Shown here: in pieces, positions 42,353 to 50,967 of the stretch | How positions within the stretch are numbered: position 1 is the stretch's first letter | How the letters are laid out: the number at the start of each line of letters is the position of its first letter | Source: JAFGVL01 sp031553685 | GTDB taxonomy: Bacteria; Bacteroidota; Bacteroidia; Bacteroidales; Paludibacteraceae | Reading direction: 5' to 3' | Assembly (NCBI GenBank): GCA_031553685.1 | Contig: JAVBLE010000016.1 | Coordinates: 1-54,557, forward strand | DNA length: 54,557 bases | Made by a program: the position numbers and the translations under genes | Notes under the pieces: generated by a model | The model's database searches: none | Told to the model about the DNA's origin: nothing | Seen by the model: the letters and a program-made list of their open reading frames with translations, nothing else

Positions 42353-43609
42353 ATGAAAAACGAGAATGTACAAAAGATGTACGAAATAGCCAAAGAACGC
42401 TATCAGGCAGTGGGTGTAGATGTAGAAAAAGTATTGGAAAGATTGCAAAAGATAGCCATTTCTATTCATTGCTGGCAGGCTGATGATGTAACCGGATTTG
42501 AAAACCTTGGTAATCTTGGTGGCGGCGGTATTCAGGCTACCGGAAATTATCCGGGCAAAGCTCGTAATATTGATGAAATCCGTCAGGATATTGAAAAAGT
42601 ACTGACAATGGTTGGAGGTAGCCATCGCTTAAACCTGCACGCTATCTATGGGGATTTTGGCGGAAAAGTAGTAGACCGTGACCAAATCGAAACTTCGCAT
42701 TTTACAAGTTGGATGCAATGGGCAAAAGAAAAGGGATTGAAACTTGATTTCAATTCAACTTCATTCGGACACCCGAAAAGTGGTAACTTGTCTTTATCAA
42801 ACCCTGATAAAGGTATTCGGGATTTTTGGATTGAACATACCAAACGCAGTCGTCTTATTTCGGAAGAAATGGGTAAATTCCAAAATGATCCTTGTATAAT
42901 GAATCTTTGGATACACGACGGGATGAAAGACCAAACCGTGAACCGGCTCAAATACCGCGCTATATTGGAGCAGTCGCTCGACGAAATTTTTGCCACCGAA
43001 TATAAAAATATGAAAGACTGTATTGAAGCCAAGCTCTTCGGGATTGGTTTGGAAAGTTATACCGTAGGTTCGTACGATTTTTATTTGGGTTACGGAGCCA
43101 AAAAACAAAAAATGGTAACATTGGATACCGGACATTTCCACTTGACCGAAAGCGTTGCCGACAAAATATCGTCATTATTACTTTTCACCCCTGAAATCAT
43201 GCTTCATGTAAGTCGCCCTATTCGCTGGGATTCCGACCATGTAACTATTCTTAATGATGATGTGGCCGATTTGGCAAAAGAAATAGTAAGAGCAGAAGCC
43301 TTGGAGCGTGTCCATATCGGATTGGATTATTTTGATGCTTCCATCAATCGTTTAGGAGCTTATGTAATTGGTATTCGTGCTGCACAAAAAGCATTCTTAC
43401 AAGGGCTTTTAGAACCTATTTCATTGTTGAGGAAATATGAAGAAAACGAACAGTATTTCGAACGCCTTGCCTTGCTCGAAGAAGCAAAATCGTTGCCTTG
43501 GAATGCTGTTTGGGATATGTTCTGCCTGAGAAATAATATCGCCGTGGGCGAAGATTATATTCAGGAAATACAACAGTATGAGAGAGAAGTAACCTCGAAA
43601 AGAAAATAA
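42353..43609 (+). CDS. rhaA: L-rhamnose isomerase
   Basis: Converts L-rhamnose to L-rhamnulose; metal-dependent TIM barrel, cytoplasmic. 418 aa, typical length. Family features include ISIHCWQADDVTGFE at the N terminus, LNLHAIYGDFGG, GLKLDFNSTSFGHPK, WIHDGMKD, LDTGHFHLTESVADKISSLL and HVSRPIRWDSDHV, which hold the substrate- and metal-binding His, Asp and Glu residues. It lies between rhaB and fucO, 2 bp from fucO. Confidence 0.96.
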   Translation: MKNENVQKMYEIAKERYQAVGVDVEKVLERLQKIAISIHCWQADDVTGFENLGNLGGGGIQATGNYPGKARNIDEIRQDIEKVLTMVGGSHRLNLHAIYGDFGGKVVDRDQIETSHFTSWMQWAKEKGLKLDFNSTSFGHPKSGNLSLSNPDKGIRDFWIEHTKRSRLISEEMGKFQNDPCIMNLWIHDGMKDQTVNRLKYRAILEQSLDEIFATEYKNMKDCIEAKLFGIGLESYTVGSYDFYLGYGAKKQKMVTLDTGHFHLTESVADKISSLLLFTPEIMLHVSRPIRWDSDHVTILNDDVADLAKEIVRAEALERVHIGLDYFDASINRLGAYVIGIRAAQKAFLQGLLEPISLLRKYEENEQYFERLALLEEAKSLPWNAVWDMFCLRNNIAVGEDYIQEIQQYEREVTSKRK

Positions 43610-43611
43610 AC

Positions 43612-44772
43612 ATGGCAAATAGAATTATATTAAACGAAACCTCTTATCATGGAGCAGGCTCTCGCTCCGAGATTGTAACAGAAGTACAACGAAGAGGGTT
43701 TAAAAAAGCTTTTTTGGTTACCGACAAAGATTTGATAAAATTTGGCGTTGCCGGAGAAATCGAAAAAGTATTGAATGCCGGAAAAATCCCTTACAAGATT
43801 TTTAGCGATTTGAAAGCTAATCCAACCGTAAAGAATGTTCAAGATGGCGTTGATGCTTATATAGAATCAGAAGCCGATTTCATTTTAGCCTTGGGTGGCG
43901 GTTCTGCTATCGATACGGCAAAAGGCATAGGGATTATTGCCGCTAACCCTAAATTTTACGATGTGGTTTCGTTAGAAGGAGTTGCCGATACGAAAAATAA
44001 ATCAATTCCTATTATTGCATTGCCAACCACAGCAGGAACTGCCGCTGAGGTAACCATAAATTATGTGATTACCGACGAGAAATCGAAAAAGAAAATGGTT
44101 TGCGTTGACCCAAACGATATTCCTGCTGTTGCTATTATTGATCCTGAATTAATGTATTCTATGCCAAAAGGATTAACTGCTGCAACAGGAATGGACGCAT
44201 TGACGCATGCAATCGAAGCATATATCACTCCCGGTGCATGGGATATGTCGGATATGTTTGAATACCGAGCCATTGAACTGATCCATGCCCATTTGAAAAA
44301 TGCAGTCGAGAACCCAAATGATAAAACAGCGCGCGAAGGAATGGCATTGGCTCAATATGTTGCCGGCATGGGATTTTCCAATGTCGGGTTAGGCATTGTG
44401 CACTCGATGGCGCACCCGCTTGGCGCCTTTTACGATACGCCGCATGGTGTGGCAAATGCTTTGCTACTCCCTTATGTGATGGAGTACAATGCGGAGTCGC
44501 CTGCTGCTGGGAAATATAAAAACATTGCAAAAGCATTTGGAGTTGCCGATACAGAGTCTATGAGTGTGGAAGAAGGAGTAAATGCTGCAATAAGTGCAGT
44601 GAAAGAACTTTCTATAAGTATCAATATTCCTCAAAAATTGAATGAAATAGGAGTGAAGAAAGAAGATATTCCGGCATTGGCGGTGGCTGCTTTCAACGAT
44701 GTTTGTACAGGTGGCAATCCGCGCCCGACTTCTGTCGAAGATATTGAGAAATTGTATCAAAAGGCATTTTAA
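43612..44772 (+). CDS. fucO: Lactaldehyde reductase (iron-dependent alcohol dehydrogenase)
   Basis: Reduces L-lactaldehyde from RhaD to 1,2-propanediol with NADH under anaerobic conditions. 386 aa, group III Fe-ADH: the GGGSAIDTAKG NAD loop, PTTAGTAAEVT, and metal ligands in MDALTHAIEAY and HSMAHPLGAFYDTPHGVANALLLPYVM. Close to E. coli FucO in length and motifs. It starts 2 bp after rhaA. No propanediol dehydratase is seen, so the diol is probably excreted. Confidence 0.93.
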   Translation: MANRIILNETSYHGAGSRSEIVTEVQRRGFKKAFLVTDKDLIKFGVAGEIEKVLNAGKIPYKIFSDLKANPTVKNVQDGVDAYIESEADFILALGGGSAIDTAKGIGIIAANPKFYDVVSLEGVADTKNKSIPIIALPTTAGTAAEVTINYVITDEKSKKKMVCVDPNDIPAVAIIDPELMYSMPKGLTAATGMDALTHAIEAYITPGAWDMSDMFEYRAIELIHAHLKNAVENPNDKTAREGMALAQYVAGMGFSNVGLGIVHSMAHPLGAFYDTPHGVANALLLPYVMEYNAESPAAGKYKNIAKAFGVADTESMSVEEGVNAAISAVKELSISINIPQKLNEIGVKKEDIPALAVAAFNDVCTGGNPRPTSVEDIEKLYQKAF

Positions 44773-45050
44773 AAAATAATTAATAGAGATTATATTCAAT
44801 AAGACATTATAGGATTAAAAATCAGTTCTTTATTACCCCTAATTAGCTCCTTGCAGTCGCTGACTTTCAGTTCCCCTAAAGGGGACTTTGGTTTAATTTG
44901 GGCTGTATGCATTTGCCAAAAGCCCCTTTAGGGGTTTGGGGTGATAAAATAAGTTTCATAATTGATTGAACATCACTGTGTATATAGTACTATTGAATAT
45001 AATCTCTGATAATTAATAATTAATAATTTACAATTTAAAATTAAGAAACT
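44773..45050. repeat. Intergenic palindromes between fucO and the HU gene
   Basis: CCCCTAAAGGGG (44873-44884) and CCCCTTTAGGGG (44923-44934), each followed by a G-rich tail (ACTTTGG, TTTGGGG), with ATGCAT between. Repeats of this type are widespread in Bacteroidota intergenic DNA. No gene was found. Confidence 0.65.
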
Positions 45051-45449
45051 ATGCCAGTCTTTTTAAACAAAGTGGAACGCGGCAATCCATTGAAAAAAAC
45101 CGACCCGAAGAAATGGTATGTTACACTCAAAACCGTAACACAGTTGAAAGAAAGCGATGTTGCCCGCCAAATCGCCGACGAAACTACCCTCAACCGCAAG
45201 GAAGCCGAAATGGCTCTTGCGCAGTTGGAAAAAGTACTTATTACCAACCTGCTGGCAAGCAACAGTGTGCAGTTGGGCGATTGGGGTTCGTTTCACCTCA
45301 CCTGCAACAGCGAGGGCATGGACACCAAAGAAGCCCTTACAGCAAGCGCAGTCGAAGGTTTGAACATTCGTTTCACGCCCGGCAAAGCCCTGAAAGAAGC
45401 CTTGATGAAAGCAACCTTTGTTTTTGCCGAAGAGCTTGTAAGCAAGTAG
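45051..45449 (+). CDS. HU-family DNA-binding protein (Bacteroidota type)
   Basis: 132 aa. HU-like fold in the Bacteroidota variant with an N-terminal extension (MPVFLNKVERGNPLKKTDPKKW), a helical dimerisation region (SDVARQIADETTLNRKEAEMALAQLEKVL), NSVQLGDWGSFHLTCNSEG, and the C-terminal KALKEALMKATFVF. Probably a nucleoid-associated protein. Its place in a rhamnose cluster is odd; possibly it is autonomous and came in with the following palindrome array. Confidence 0.88.
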   Translation: MPVFLNKVERGNPLKKTDPKKWYVTLKTVTQLKESDVARQIADETTLNRKEAEMALAQLEKVLITNLLASNSVQLGDWGSFHLTCNSEGMDTKEALTASAVEGLNIRFTPGKALKEALMKATFVFAEELVSK

Positions 45450-45458
45450 CCGGAAATG

Positions 45459-45557
45459 CGAATATTCGCGTCCGACGACGCGAATATTCGTGTTTATCCT
45501 GTGCGAATATTCGTGCAGAAAAATACGAATATTCGTATTTGCTTGCGCAAATATTTG
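45459..45557. repeat. Array of CGAATATTCG palindromes, copy 2
   Basis: Four perfect CGAATATTCG at 45459, 45481, 45504 and 45526 and a degenerate CAAATATTTG at 45548, spaced 22, 23, 22 and 22 bp. It begins 10 bp after the HU stop codon. Units 2-5 align with the array at 26127-26212, including their spacers. The regular two-helical-turn spacing would place the palindromes on one face of the DNA. Confidence 0.85.
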
Positions 45558-45616
45558 TAATGAAAAAAGTGGGTAGCCCGAATATGATTTATGATAAAAT
45601 AAAAATATCTATACAC

Positions 45617-46375
45617 ATGAAAAATAGAAAAAGAGTCATCTTATTAATCTGTTTAGGATTTTCTGTAGTTTCGTCGTGGGCGCAAAAAGATACTGTTTTT
45701 TACAATAAAAAAATAGAGATTGTAGCTTTAAGAAAAGATGCTTCAAGCTATTCTGTTAGTTATCCTGACTCAATCAAGAAAAACAGAATCACCACAAAAA
45801 CATTTAGCATTTCAGGACAGATATGGAGCGAAACTCCTTTTTTAATCTTAAACAAATCAGAAAAAGTGTATGATGGTATACAGCGTACTTGGAACAGAAA
45901 AAATGGAAATCTCAAAAGCGAAATTACCTACAAAAACAATAAATTAAACGGTTCTTTGAAAACATATTGGAGTAATGAACAACTGCGCCGTGATGATGTT
46001 TTTAAAGATGGAAAACTATTAACCGGAAAATGTTATACCAAAGCAGGGGCAGATACAACTTATTATGAGTATGATGTGAAACCGTCATATCCCGGAGGAC
46101 AAGAAATGTTGTATAAATACTTACGCGAAAACTTGGAGTACCCTGAGCAAGCCAAAGAAAATGGAATAGAAGGTACGGTAATGGTGCGTTTCTATATCGA
46201 AAAAGACGGCAGTATTACTGATGTTACTGCATATAAAAGCAGTGGAAATCATTTGTTAGATGCCGAAGCAGTCCGTGTTGTTAGAGGAATGCAGAACTGG
46301 ATACCGGGAAAAATAGAAGGAAAATTTGCACGAAAAACACATACACTTCCTGTGAATTTTTTTTTAAATAATTGA
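45617..46375 (+). CDS. Secreted MORN-like / TonB C-terminal domain protein
   Basis: 252 aa with a signal peptide (to SSWAQ). The middle (about 75-145) has MORN_2-type repeats (GIQRTWNRKNGNLKSEITYK, LNGSLKTYWSNEQLRRDDVF). The end (about 155-252) is a TonB_C domain (PSYPGGQEMLYKYLRENLEY, GTVMVRFYIEKDGSI, MQNWIPG). It has no membrane anchor, so it cannot work as a classical energy transducer. An open frame extends back to 45113, but the upstream part runs through HU and the palindrome array. The true start is ATG 45617. Confidence 0.8.
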   Translation: MKNRKRVILLICLGFSVVSSWAQKDTVFYNKKIEIVALRKDASSYSVSYPDSIKKNRITTKTFSISGQIWSETPFLILNKSEKVYDGIQRTWNRKNGNLKSEITYKNNKLNGSLKTYWSNEQLRRDDVFKDGKLLTGKCYTKAGADTTYYEYDVKPSYPGGQEMLYKYLRENLEYPEQAKENGIEGTVMVRFYIEKDGSITDVTAYKSSGNHLLDAEAVRVVRGMQNWIPGKIEGKFARKTHTLPVNFFLNN

Positions 46376-46390
46376 ATAAAATTATAAATA

Positions 46391-46507
46391 CATGAAATAT
46401 CCATGGGCAAAGCACACCAAGCTCAATGACTATAACTCATGGATATTAACTCCCGTTGGTCGTTGACCTTCGGTTCCAATCTGACCATTAAAAATAAAAT
46501 TATAGAC
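46391..46507 (+). repeat. Hairpin leader element, copy 3 (upstream of pectinesterase)
   Basis: ATGAAATATCCATGGGC ... CTCATGGATATTAACTCCCGTTGGTCGTTGACCTTCGGTTCCAATC, ending CATTAAAAATAAAATTATAGACAG right before the pectinesterase ATG. It contains one uninterrupted copy of the target (GTCGTTGAC on this strand) that carries the MITE in the hicA-hicB copy. Confidence 0.85.
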
Positions 46508-46509
46508 AG

Positions 46510-47988
46510 ATGAAAAAACTATTATTATCAGCATATATCCTGTTTGGCGTTATGCTGAGTGCCAATGCACAAGTATTCGATATGGAGGTTGCCAAAGACG
46601 GAACGGGCTATCCCACCATTCAGGAAGCAATAGACGCGGCAAGCGGAACAACGCGCACAACGATTTTTATTAAAAACGGTATTTACACAGAGAAAATATC
46701 GATAAACAAAGCCAATATCTCTTTAATCGGGCAAAGCGCAGAAGGCGTCATTATCACTTACGACGATTACAGCGGAAAAGTTACCCCATCAGGCACTTTG
46801 GGCACCTCGACCAGCGAAACAATGAAAATTGACAGTAAAGCAACCGGCTTTTATGGCGAAAACTTCACGGTAAAAAATTCGCACGGACAAGGAGCAGCAG
46901 CCGTTGCGCTAAATGTCCGCCCCGATCAGGCAGCATTTAAAAATGTGCGGATGATTGGTTTTCAAGACACTTTTTATTCGTGGGCAAACACGCAAACCAA
47001 CCGCCAGTATTACTATCAATGCTATATCGAAGGCGCAACCGATTTCCTTTGTGGAGGAGGCATTGCTTATTTTGACGAATGCAAAATGTATTGCGTTTCT
47101 TCCAATAATGGCGGATACATAACAGCGGCACAGCCTACCAATGCAGCAGCCAGAGATTATGGCTATGTTTTCCAAAATTGCGTAATCGACGGCGACAATC
47201 TGGCAAACGCAGGCAAACCGTTTTATCTCGGTCGCCCCTGGGTGCAGTCAAACAATCCCGAAGCAAAAGTGGCGTTCTTGAACACTAAAATCAAAGAGAG
47301 CATTATTGCGCCTGCCGGCTGGACAGAATGGAGTACCGGAGATGTGAGGATTTCGCAATATTTCTTCGAGTACAATAGTATGGATTTGAACGGAACACCG
47401 TTGATATTAACCGGTCGCGTTTCGTGGTCGAAACAACTGACGGCTTCCGAAGCAGCCAATTACAGCATGTCCAATGTGTTAGGCAGTTGGAATGTTACCG
47501 CGTTGGTTGCTGCACCCGCTACACCAGCCAATTTGCAAGCTGTGGGCAAAAATCTCTCGTGGGGAGCGGTTTCCGGTGTAAAAGGCTATGTCATTATCCG
47601 CAACAACAATGTAATCGGGTTTAACACAACCAACTCTTACAACGATGCAACAGCAGCCGACGCCGAAAGTTATACCTATACTGTGCAAGCCGTTTTGGCA
47701 AACGGAAATCTAAGCGCAAAATCCAATCAAGCCAACATAAACGGAGGAGCAACCTCTATCAACGAAAATATGCTGAACGATGTAAAATGCTACAAAGCAG
47801 GCGAAAATATCTATTTTGAAGGATTGACAGGGCAAAACAGCATTCAGGTTTTTGATTTTCTTGGCAGGCAGCTTTATAGTGCGAATGTTGCAACAGGTAC
47901 TTATTCTGTAGGAAATATCCAGTCTTTGGCAATTGTTAGAATTATGAATAAAGATACGAAAGCTACAAAAGTTATCAAATTATTTTAA
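46510..47988 (+). CDS. Pectin methylesterase, family CE8, with T9SS signal
   Basis: 492 aa. Signal peptide (to NAQ, 21); CE8 beta-helix (about 22-325) with the catalytic residues Asp153 (GFQDTFY), Asp178 (EGATDFLCGGG) and Arg242 (LGRPW); a fibronectin III-like domain (about 335-420); and a type IX sorting domain (about 425-492, ending TKVIKLF). It removes methyl esters from homogalacturonan, which prepares the substrate for PL1 and PL10. CGGG in place of the common IFGxG after the nucleophile is a small departure from the family. Confidence 0.93.
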   Translation: MKKLLLSAYILFGVMLSANAQVFDMEVAKDGTGYPTIQEAIDAASGTTRTTIFIKNGIYTEKISINKANISLIGQSAEGVIITYDDYSGKVTPSGTLGTSTSETMKIDSKATGFYGENFTVKNSHGQGAAAVALNVRPDQAAFKNVRMIGFQDTFYSWANTQTNRQYYYQCYIEGATDFLCGGGIAYFDECKMYCVSSNNGGYITAAQPTNAAARDYGYVFQNCVIDGDNLANAGKPFYLGRPWVQSNNPEAKVAFLNTKIKESIIAPAGWTEWSTGDVRISQYFFEYNSMDLNGTPLILTGRVSWSKQLTASEAANYSMSNVLGSWNVTALVAAPATPANLQAVGKNLSWGAVSGVKGYVIIRNNNVIGFNTTNSYNDATAADAESYTYTVQAVLANGNLSAKSNQANINGGATSINENMLNDVKCYKAGENIYFEGLTGQNSIQVFDFLGRQLYSANVATGTYSVGNIQSLAIVRIMNKDTKATKVIKLF

Positions 47989-48009
47989 AGCATTTAAAAA
48001 TAATTACAA

Positions 48010-48297
48010 ATGCCGACAATGACTGCCAATCAAAAAGAAACAGTAAGAATACTGGCAGAAATAAAAATGCAAATAAGCGAAACTTTTAAAGAAAAGAAAT
48101 ATCGGGACAAAATCTTGCATACATTAGGATATACACCCTATTTCATACCGGCATTAAGAAATAATCAAAGCGCACTCTTCGGATTGCTCTCTCAATTTAA
48201 AGAAAACCTCACAAGCGATTTACGCACAGAAATGGAAGTAAAAGGCATCGCAAAAGACAGTTTAGATAAAGTTTTGGAATATGCCGGCAATATTTAA
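48010..48297 (+). CDS. Small hypothetical helical protein
   Basis: 95 aa (92 if it starts at ATG 48019). Soluble, mostly helical and charged (ANQKETVRILAEIKMQISET ... LFGLLSQFKENLTSDLRTEM). No signal, no metal site, no known family. It lies between the pectinesterase (21 bp upstream) and rhaT (43 bp downstream) on the same strand, so it is likely co-transcribed with both. Function unknown. Confidence 0.65.
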   Translation: MPTMTANQKETVRILAEIKMQISETFKEKKYRDKILHTLGYTPYFIPALRNNQSALFGLLSQFKENLTSDLRTEMEVKGIAKDSLDKVLEYAGNI

Positions 48298-48340
48298 ATT
48301 AAGAATTAAGAAACCTAAAACATGAAATAAAAAATCAAAT

Positions 48341-49375
48341 ATGAACACAATTATCGGATTAATCATAATAGCAATCGGGAGTCTCGGACAGTCAAGCTCG
48401 TATGTCCCCATTAAGAAAGTAAAAAACTGGTCGTGGGAAAGTTTCTGGCTTACACAGGGGATATTCGCCTGGCTCGTTTTTCCATTGCTCGGCGCATTGA
48501 TCGCATTGCCAGCCGGGCATTCCCTGCTTGAAATATGGACAACCGGCGGCAACGACATTTGGAAAAGCATCGGTTATGGCGTACTTTGGGGCATTGGCGG
48601 TCTCACATTCGGATTAAGCATGCGCTTTCTGGGCGTTGCCTTAGGACAATCGTTGGCACTTGGCACCTGTTCGGCATTTGGCACCATAATTCCTGCCCTG
48701 TTAAAAGGCGAAAACCTGTTTAGAGGCAACGGCTTGATACTCCTTATCGGCGTCAGCATTGCCATTGCAGGCATTGCCGTTATCGGTTATGCCGGCTCGT
48801 TGAAATCAAAAAACATGACCGAAGAAGAAAAGAAAAAAGCAGTGAAAGACTTTGCCTTGAAAAAAGGACTTTTAATCGCCATTCTTGCCGGTGTGATGAG
48901 TGCCTGTTTCAATCTCGGACTCGAAGCCGGCGCAGGCATCAAAGCCAATTTAATCACTTTGGGAGCAAAACAATTATTGGTTCTCAATCCGGTTATCCTG
49001 TTGGTTACGCTTGGCGGTTTCATTACCAATGCCTGCTATTGCCTTTTCCAGAACTTCAAAAATAAAACATTTACCGATTACACAAGCTCATCGGCAAGCG
49101 TTTGGACAAACAACCTCTTGTTTTGCGCCTTAGCCGGATTACTTTGGTATTCGCAGTTTTTCGGTTTGGGCGTTGGGCAAAGCTTTTTCGAGCCGGGAAG
49201 CGTCATGATGGCATTCTCGTGGAGCATATTAATGTCCTTAAATGTCTTATTTAGCAACTTTTGGGGAGTCATCCTCAAAGAATGGGAAGGCGCCGGGCGA
49301 GAAACAATCATGGTACTTATATATGGGTTGGCACTATTGGTTTTCTCCATTATTTTCCCGCAATTAATGAAATAA
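48341..49375 (+). CDS. rhaT: L-rhamnose/proton symporter
   Basis: Imports L-rhamnose across the inner membrane with a proton. 344 aa, the same length as E. coli RhaT, with about ten hydrophobic segments and family motifs: GSLGQSSSYVPIKKVKNWSWE near the N terminus, YGVLWGIGGLTFGLSMRFLGVALGQSLALG, and LNVLFSNFWGVILKEW near the C terminus. It lies directly before rhaD (17-bp gap). Confidence 0.95.
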   Translation: MNTIIGLIIIAIGSLGQSSSYVPIKKVKNWSWESFWLTQGIFAWLVFPLLGALIALPAGHSLLEIWTTGGNDIWKSIGYGVLWGIGGLTFGLSMRFLGVALGQSLALGTCSAFGTIIPALLKGENLFRGNGLILLIGVSIAIAGIAVIGYAGSLKSKNMTEEEKKKAVKDFALKKGLLIAILAGVMSACFNLGLEAGAGIKANLITLGAKQLLVLNPVILLVTLGGFITNACYCLFQNFKNKTFTDYTSSSASVWTNNLLFCALAGLLWYSQFFGLGVGQSFFEPGSVMMAFSWSILMSLNVLFSNFWGVILKEWEGAGRETIMVLIYGLALLVFSIIFPQLMK

Positions 49376-49392
49376 AAATAAAATATAAACAG

Positions 49393-50202
49393 ATGAAATC
49401 AATCTTAGACAATCGTCCCGAGTTGGCAAGACAAATAAACGATGTAGCCGAAGTAGCAGGCTATTTATGGCAAAAAGGCTGGGCAGAACGCAACGGCGGA
49501 AACATTACTGTCAACATAACCGAAATAGTAGATAACGCCATAAAAGAACTGAAACCAATAAGCGAAAAAATCGCATTAGGCAGAACCTTCCCCAACCTGA
49601 AAAACTACTATTTCTTTTGCAAAGGAACCAACCGCCGAATGCGCGATTTAGCCCGTTGGCCAATGCAAAACGGTTCCATCATTCGCATTGCCGACGATTG
49701 CGCTCATTATGAAATTATCGCCGATGATGTAATAGCCCCGACCTCCGAACTGGTTTCACATTTGTCTATTCATAATTATCTCATCGAAACCGGTTCGGAT
49801 TACAAAGCCACCTTACACACTCACCCGATCGAACTGGTAGCAATGTCTCACAATCCTAATTTCCTGGAAAAAGACAAACTGACTAACTTGCTATGGAGCA
49901 TGATACCCGAAACCCGTGCTTTTTGTCCACGAGGCTTAGGCATCATCCCATACCAAATGCCAAGTTCATTCGAGTTAGCCGATGCTACCATCAAAGAATT
50001 GAAAGAATATGATGTGGTAATGTGGGAAAAACACGGAGTTATGGCTGTAGGCAAAGATATAATGGACGCATTTGATATGGTAGATACTCTGTCGAAATCA
50101 GCACAAATTTATTTAACGGCTAAGTCTATGGGATTTGAGCCAACCGGAACAACCCAAGAACAGATGGACGAGTTGAAAGACGCGTTTAATTTGCCAAAAT
50201 AA
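49393..50202 (+). CDS. rhaD: Rhamnulose-1-phosphate aldolase
   Basis: Splits L-rhamnulose 1-phosphate into dihydroxyacetone phosphate and L-lactaldehyde; zinc-dependent class II aldolase. 269 aa: AERNGGNITVN (phosphate site), catalytic Glu119 (TSELVSHLSIH), zinc ligands His142 and His144 (LHTHPIE) and a third His in WEKHGVMAVG. ATG 49393 follows the AAACAG-ATGAAA leader and matches the family start; a longer frame to 49261 overlaps rhaT and is rejected. The stop abuts the next ATG. Confidence 0.95.
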   Translation: MKSILDNRPELARQINDVAEVAGYLWQKGWAERNGGNITVNITEIVDNAIKELKPISEKIALGRTFPNLKNYYFFCKGTNRRMRDLARWPMQNGSIIRIADDCAHYEIIADDVIAPTSELVSHLSIHNYLIETGSDYKATLHTHPIELVAMSHNPNFLEKDKLTNLLWSMIPETRAFCPRGLGIIPYQMPSSFELADATIKELKEYDVVMWEKHGVMAVGKDIMDAFDMVDTLSKSAQIYLTAKSMGFEPTGTTQEQMDELKDAFNLPK

Positions 50203-50961
50203 ATGAAAAACATAATTTCGATACTCCTGCTTCTCATATTCGGCACACATTTATGGAGTCAAACCATTACCATTTTTACCATTGGAGACTCGACTATGTC
50301 TGATAAGCCCTTGAATAATGATAATCAGGAAAGAGGTTGGGGTCAAATGTTGCCGATGTTTTTTAATGATAGCATTCAGATCAACAATCAAGCTGTCAAT
50401 GGACGAAGTTCGAAAAGTTTTATTGACGAAGGTCGTTGGGAAAAGGTGTTGACAAAGATAAAAGCAGGAGATTATGTTTTTATACAATTTGGACATAATG
50501 ACGCGAAACCTGATGAAGCCCGACATACCCAGCCCGGTAGCACATTTGATGATAATCTTCGATGTTTCGTCCAAGAAACGAGACTGAAAAAAGGAATACC
50601 GGTGTTATTCAATTCGATTGTTCGGCGGAATTTCAACACAGAAGGTGTTTTAACAGATACACATGGTGCTTATTTAGACTCGCCCCGCAATGTGGCGAAA
50701 GAAATGAATGTTCCTTTTATTGATATGAACCAAATTACCTACAATTTGGTGATGAGTATGGGAGTTGAAGACTCAAAGAAGCTTTTTATGTGGATAGTTC
50801 CGGGAATATCCGCCGCTTGTCCAGCCGGACGAGAAGACAATACCCATTTATGTTATTATGGCGCCTATACCATAGCGGGTTTAACTATCAATAACATAGC
50901 AAAAGAAGTACCCGCTTTAACAAAATATATTTGCCAAAAAGAGGATAGTTGTTATCAATAA
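50203..50961 (+). CDS. Rhamnogalacturonan acetylesterase, family CE12
   Basis: 252 aa with a signal peptide (to LWSQ). SGNH/GDSL hydrolase: block I TIGDSTMSDKP with nucleophile Ser30, Gly in VNGRSSKSF, block III FGHNDAKPD, and the catalytic Asp-His pair in REDNTHLCYYGA. It removes acetyl groups from rhamnogalacturonan I so that glycosidases and lyases can act. It starts immediately after the rhaD stop and is the last enzyme of the locus. The protein is exported, unlike its operon partner RhaD. Confidence 0.92.
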   Translation: MKNIISILLLLIFGTHLWSQTITIFTIGDSTMSDKPLNNDNQERGWGQMLPMFFNDSIQINNQAVNGRSSKSFIDEGRWEKVLTKIKAGDYVFIQFGHNDAKPDEARHTQPGSTFDDNLRCFVQETRLKKGIPVLFNSIVRRNFNTEGVLTDTHGAYLDSPRNVAKEMNVPFIDMNQITYNLVMSMGVEDSKKLFMWIVPGISAACPAGREDNTHLCYYGAYTIAGLTINNIAKEVPALTKYICQKEDSCYQ

Positions 50962-50967
50962 GTATAG

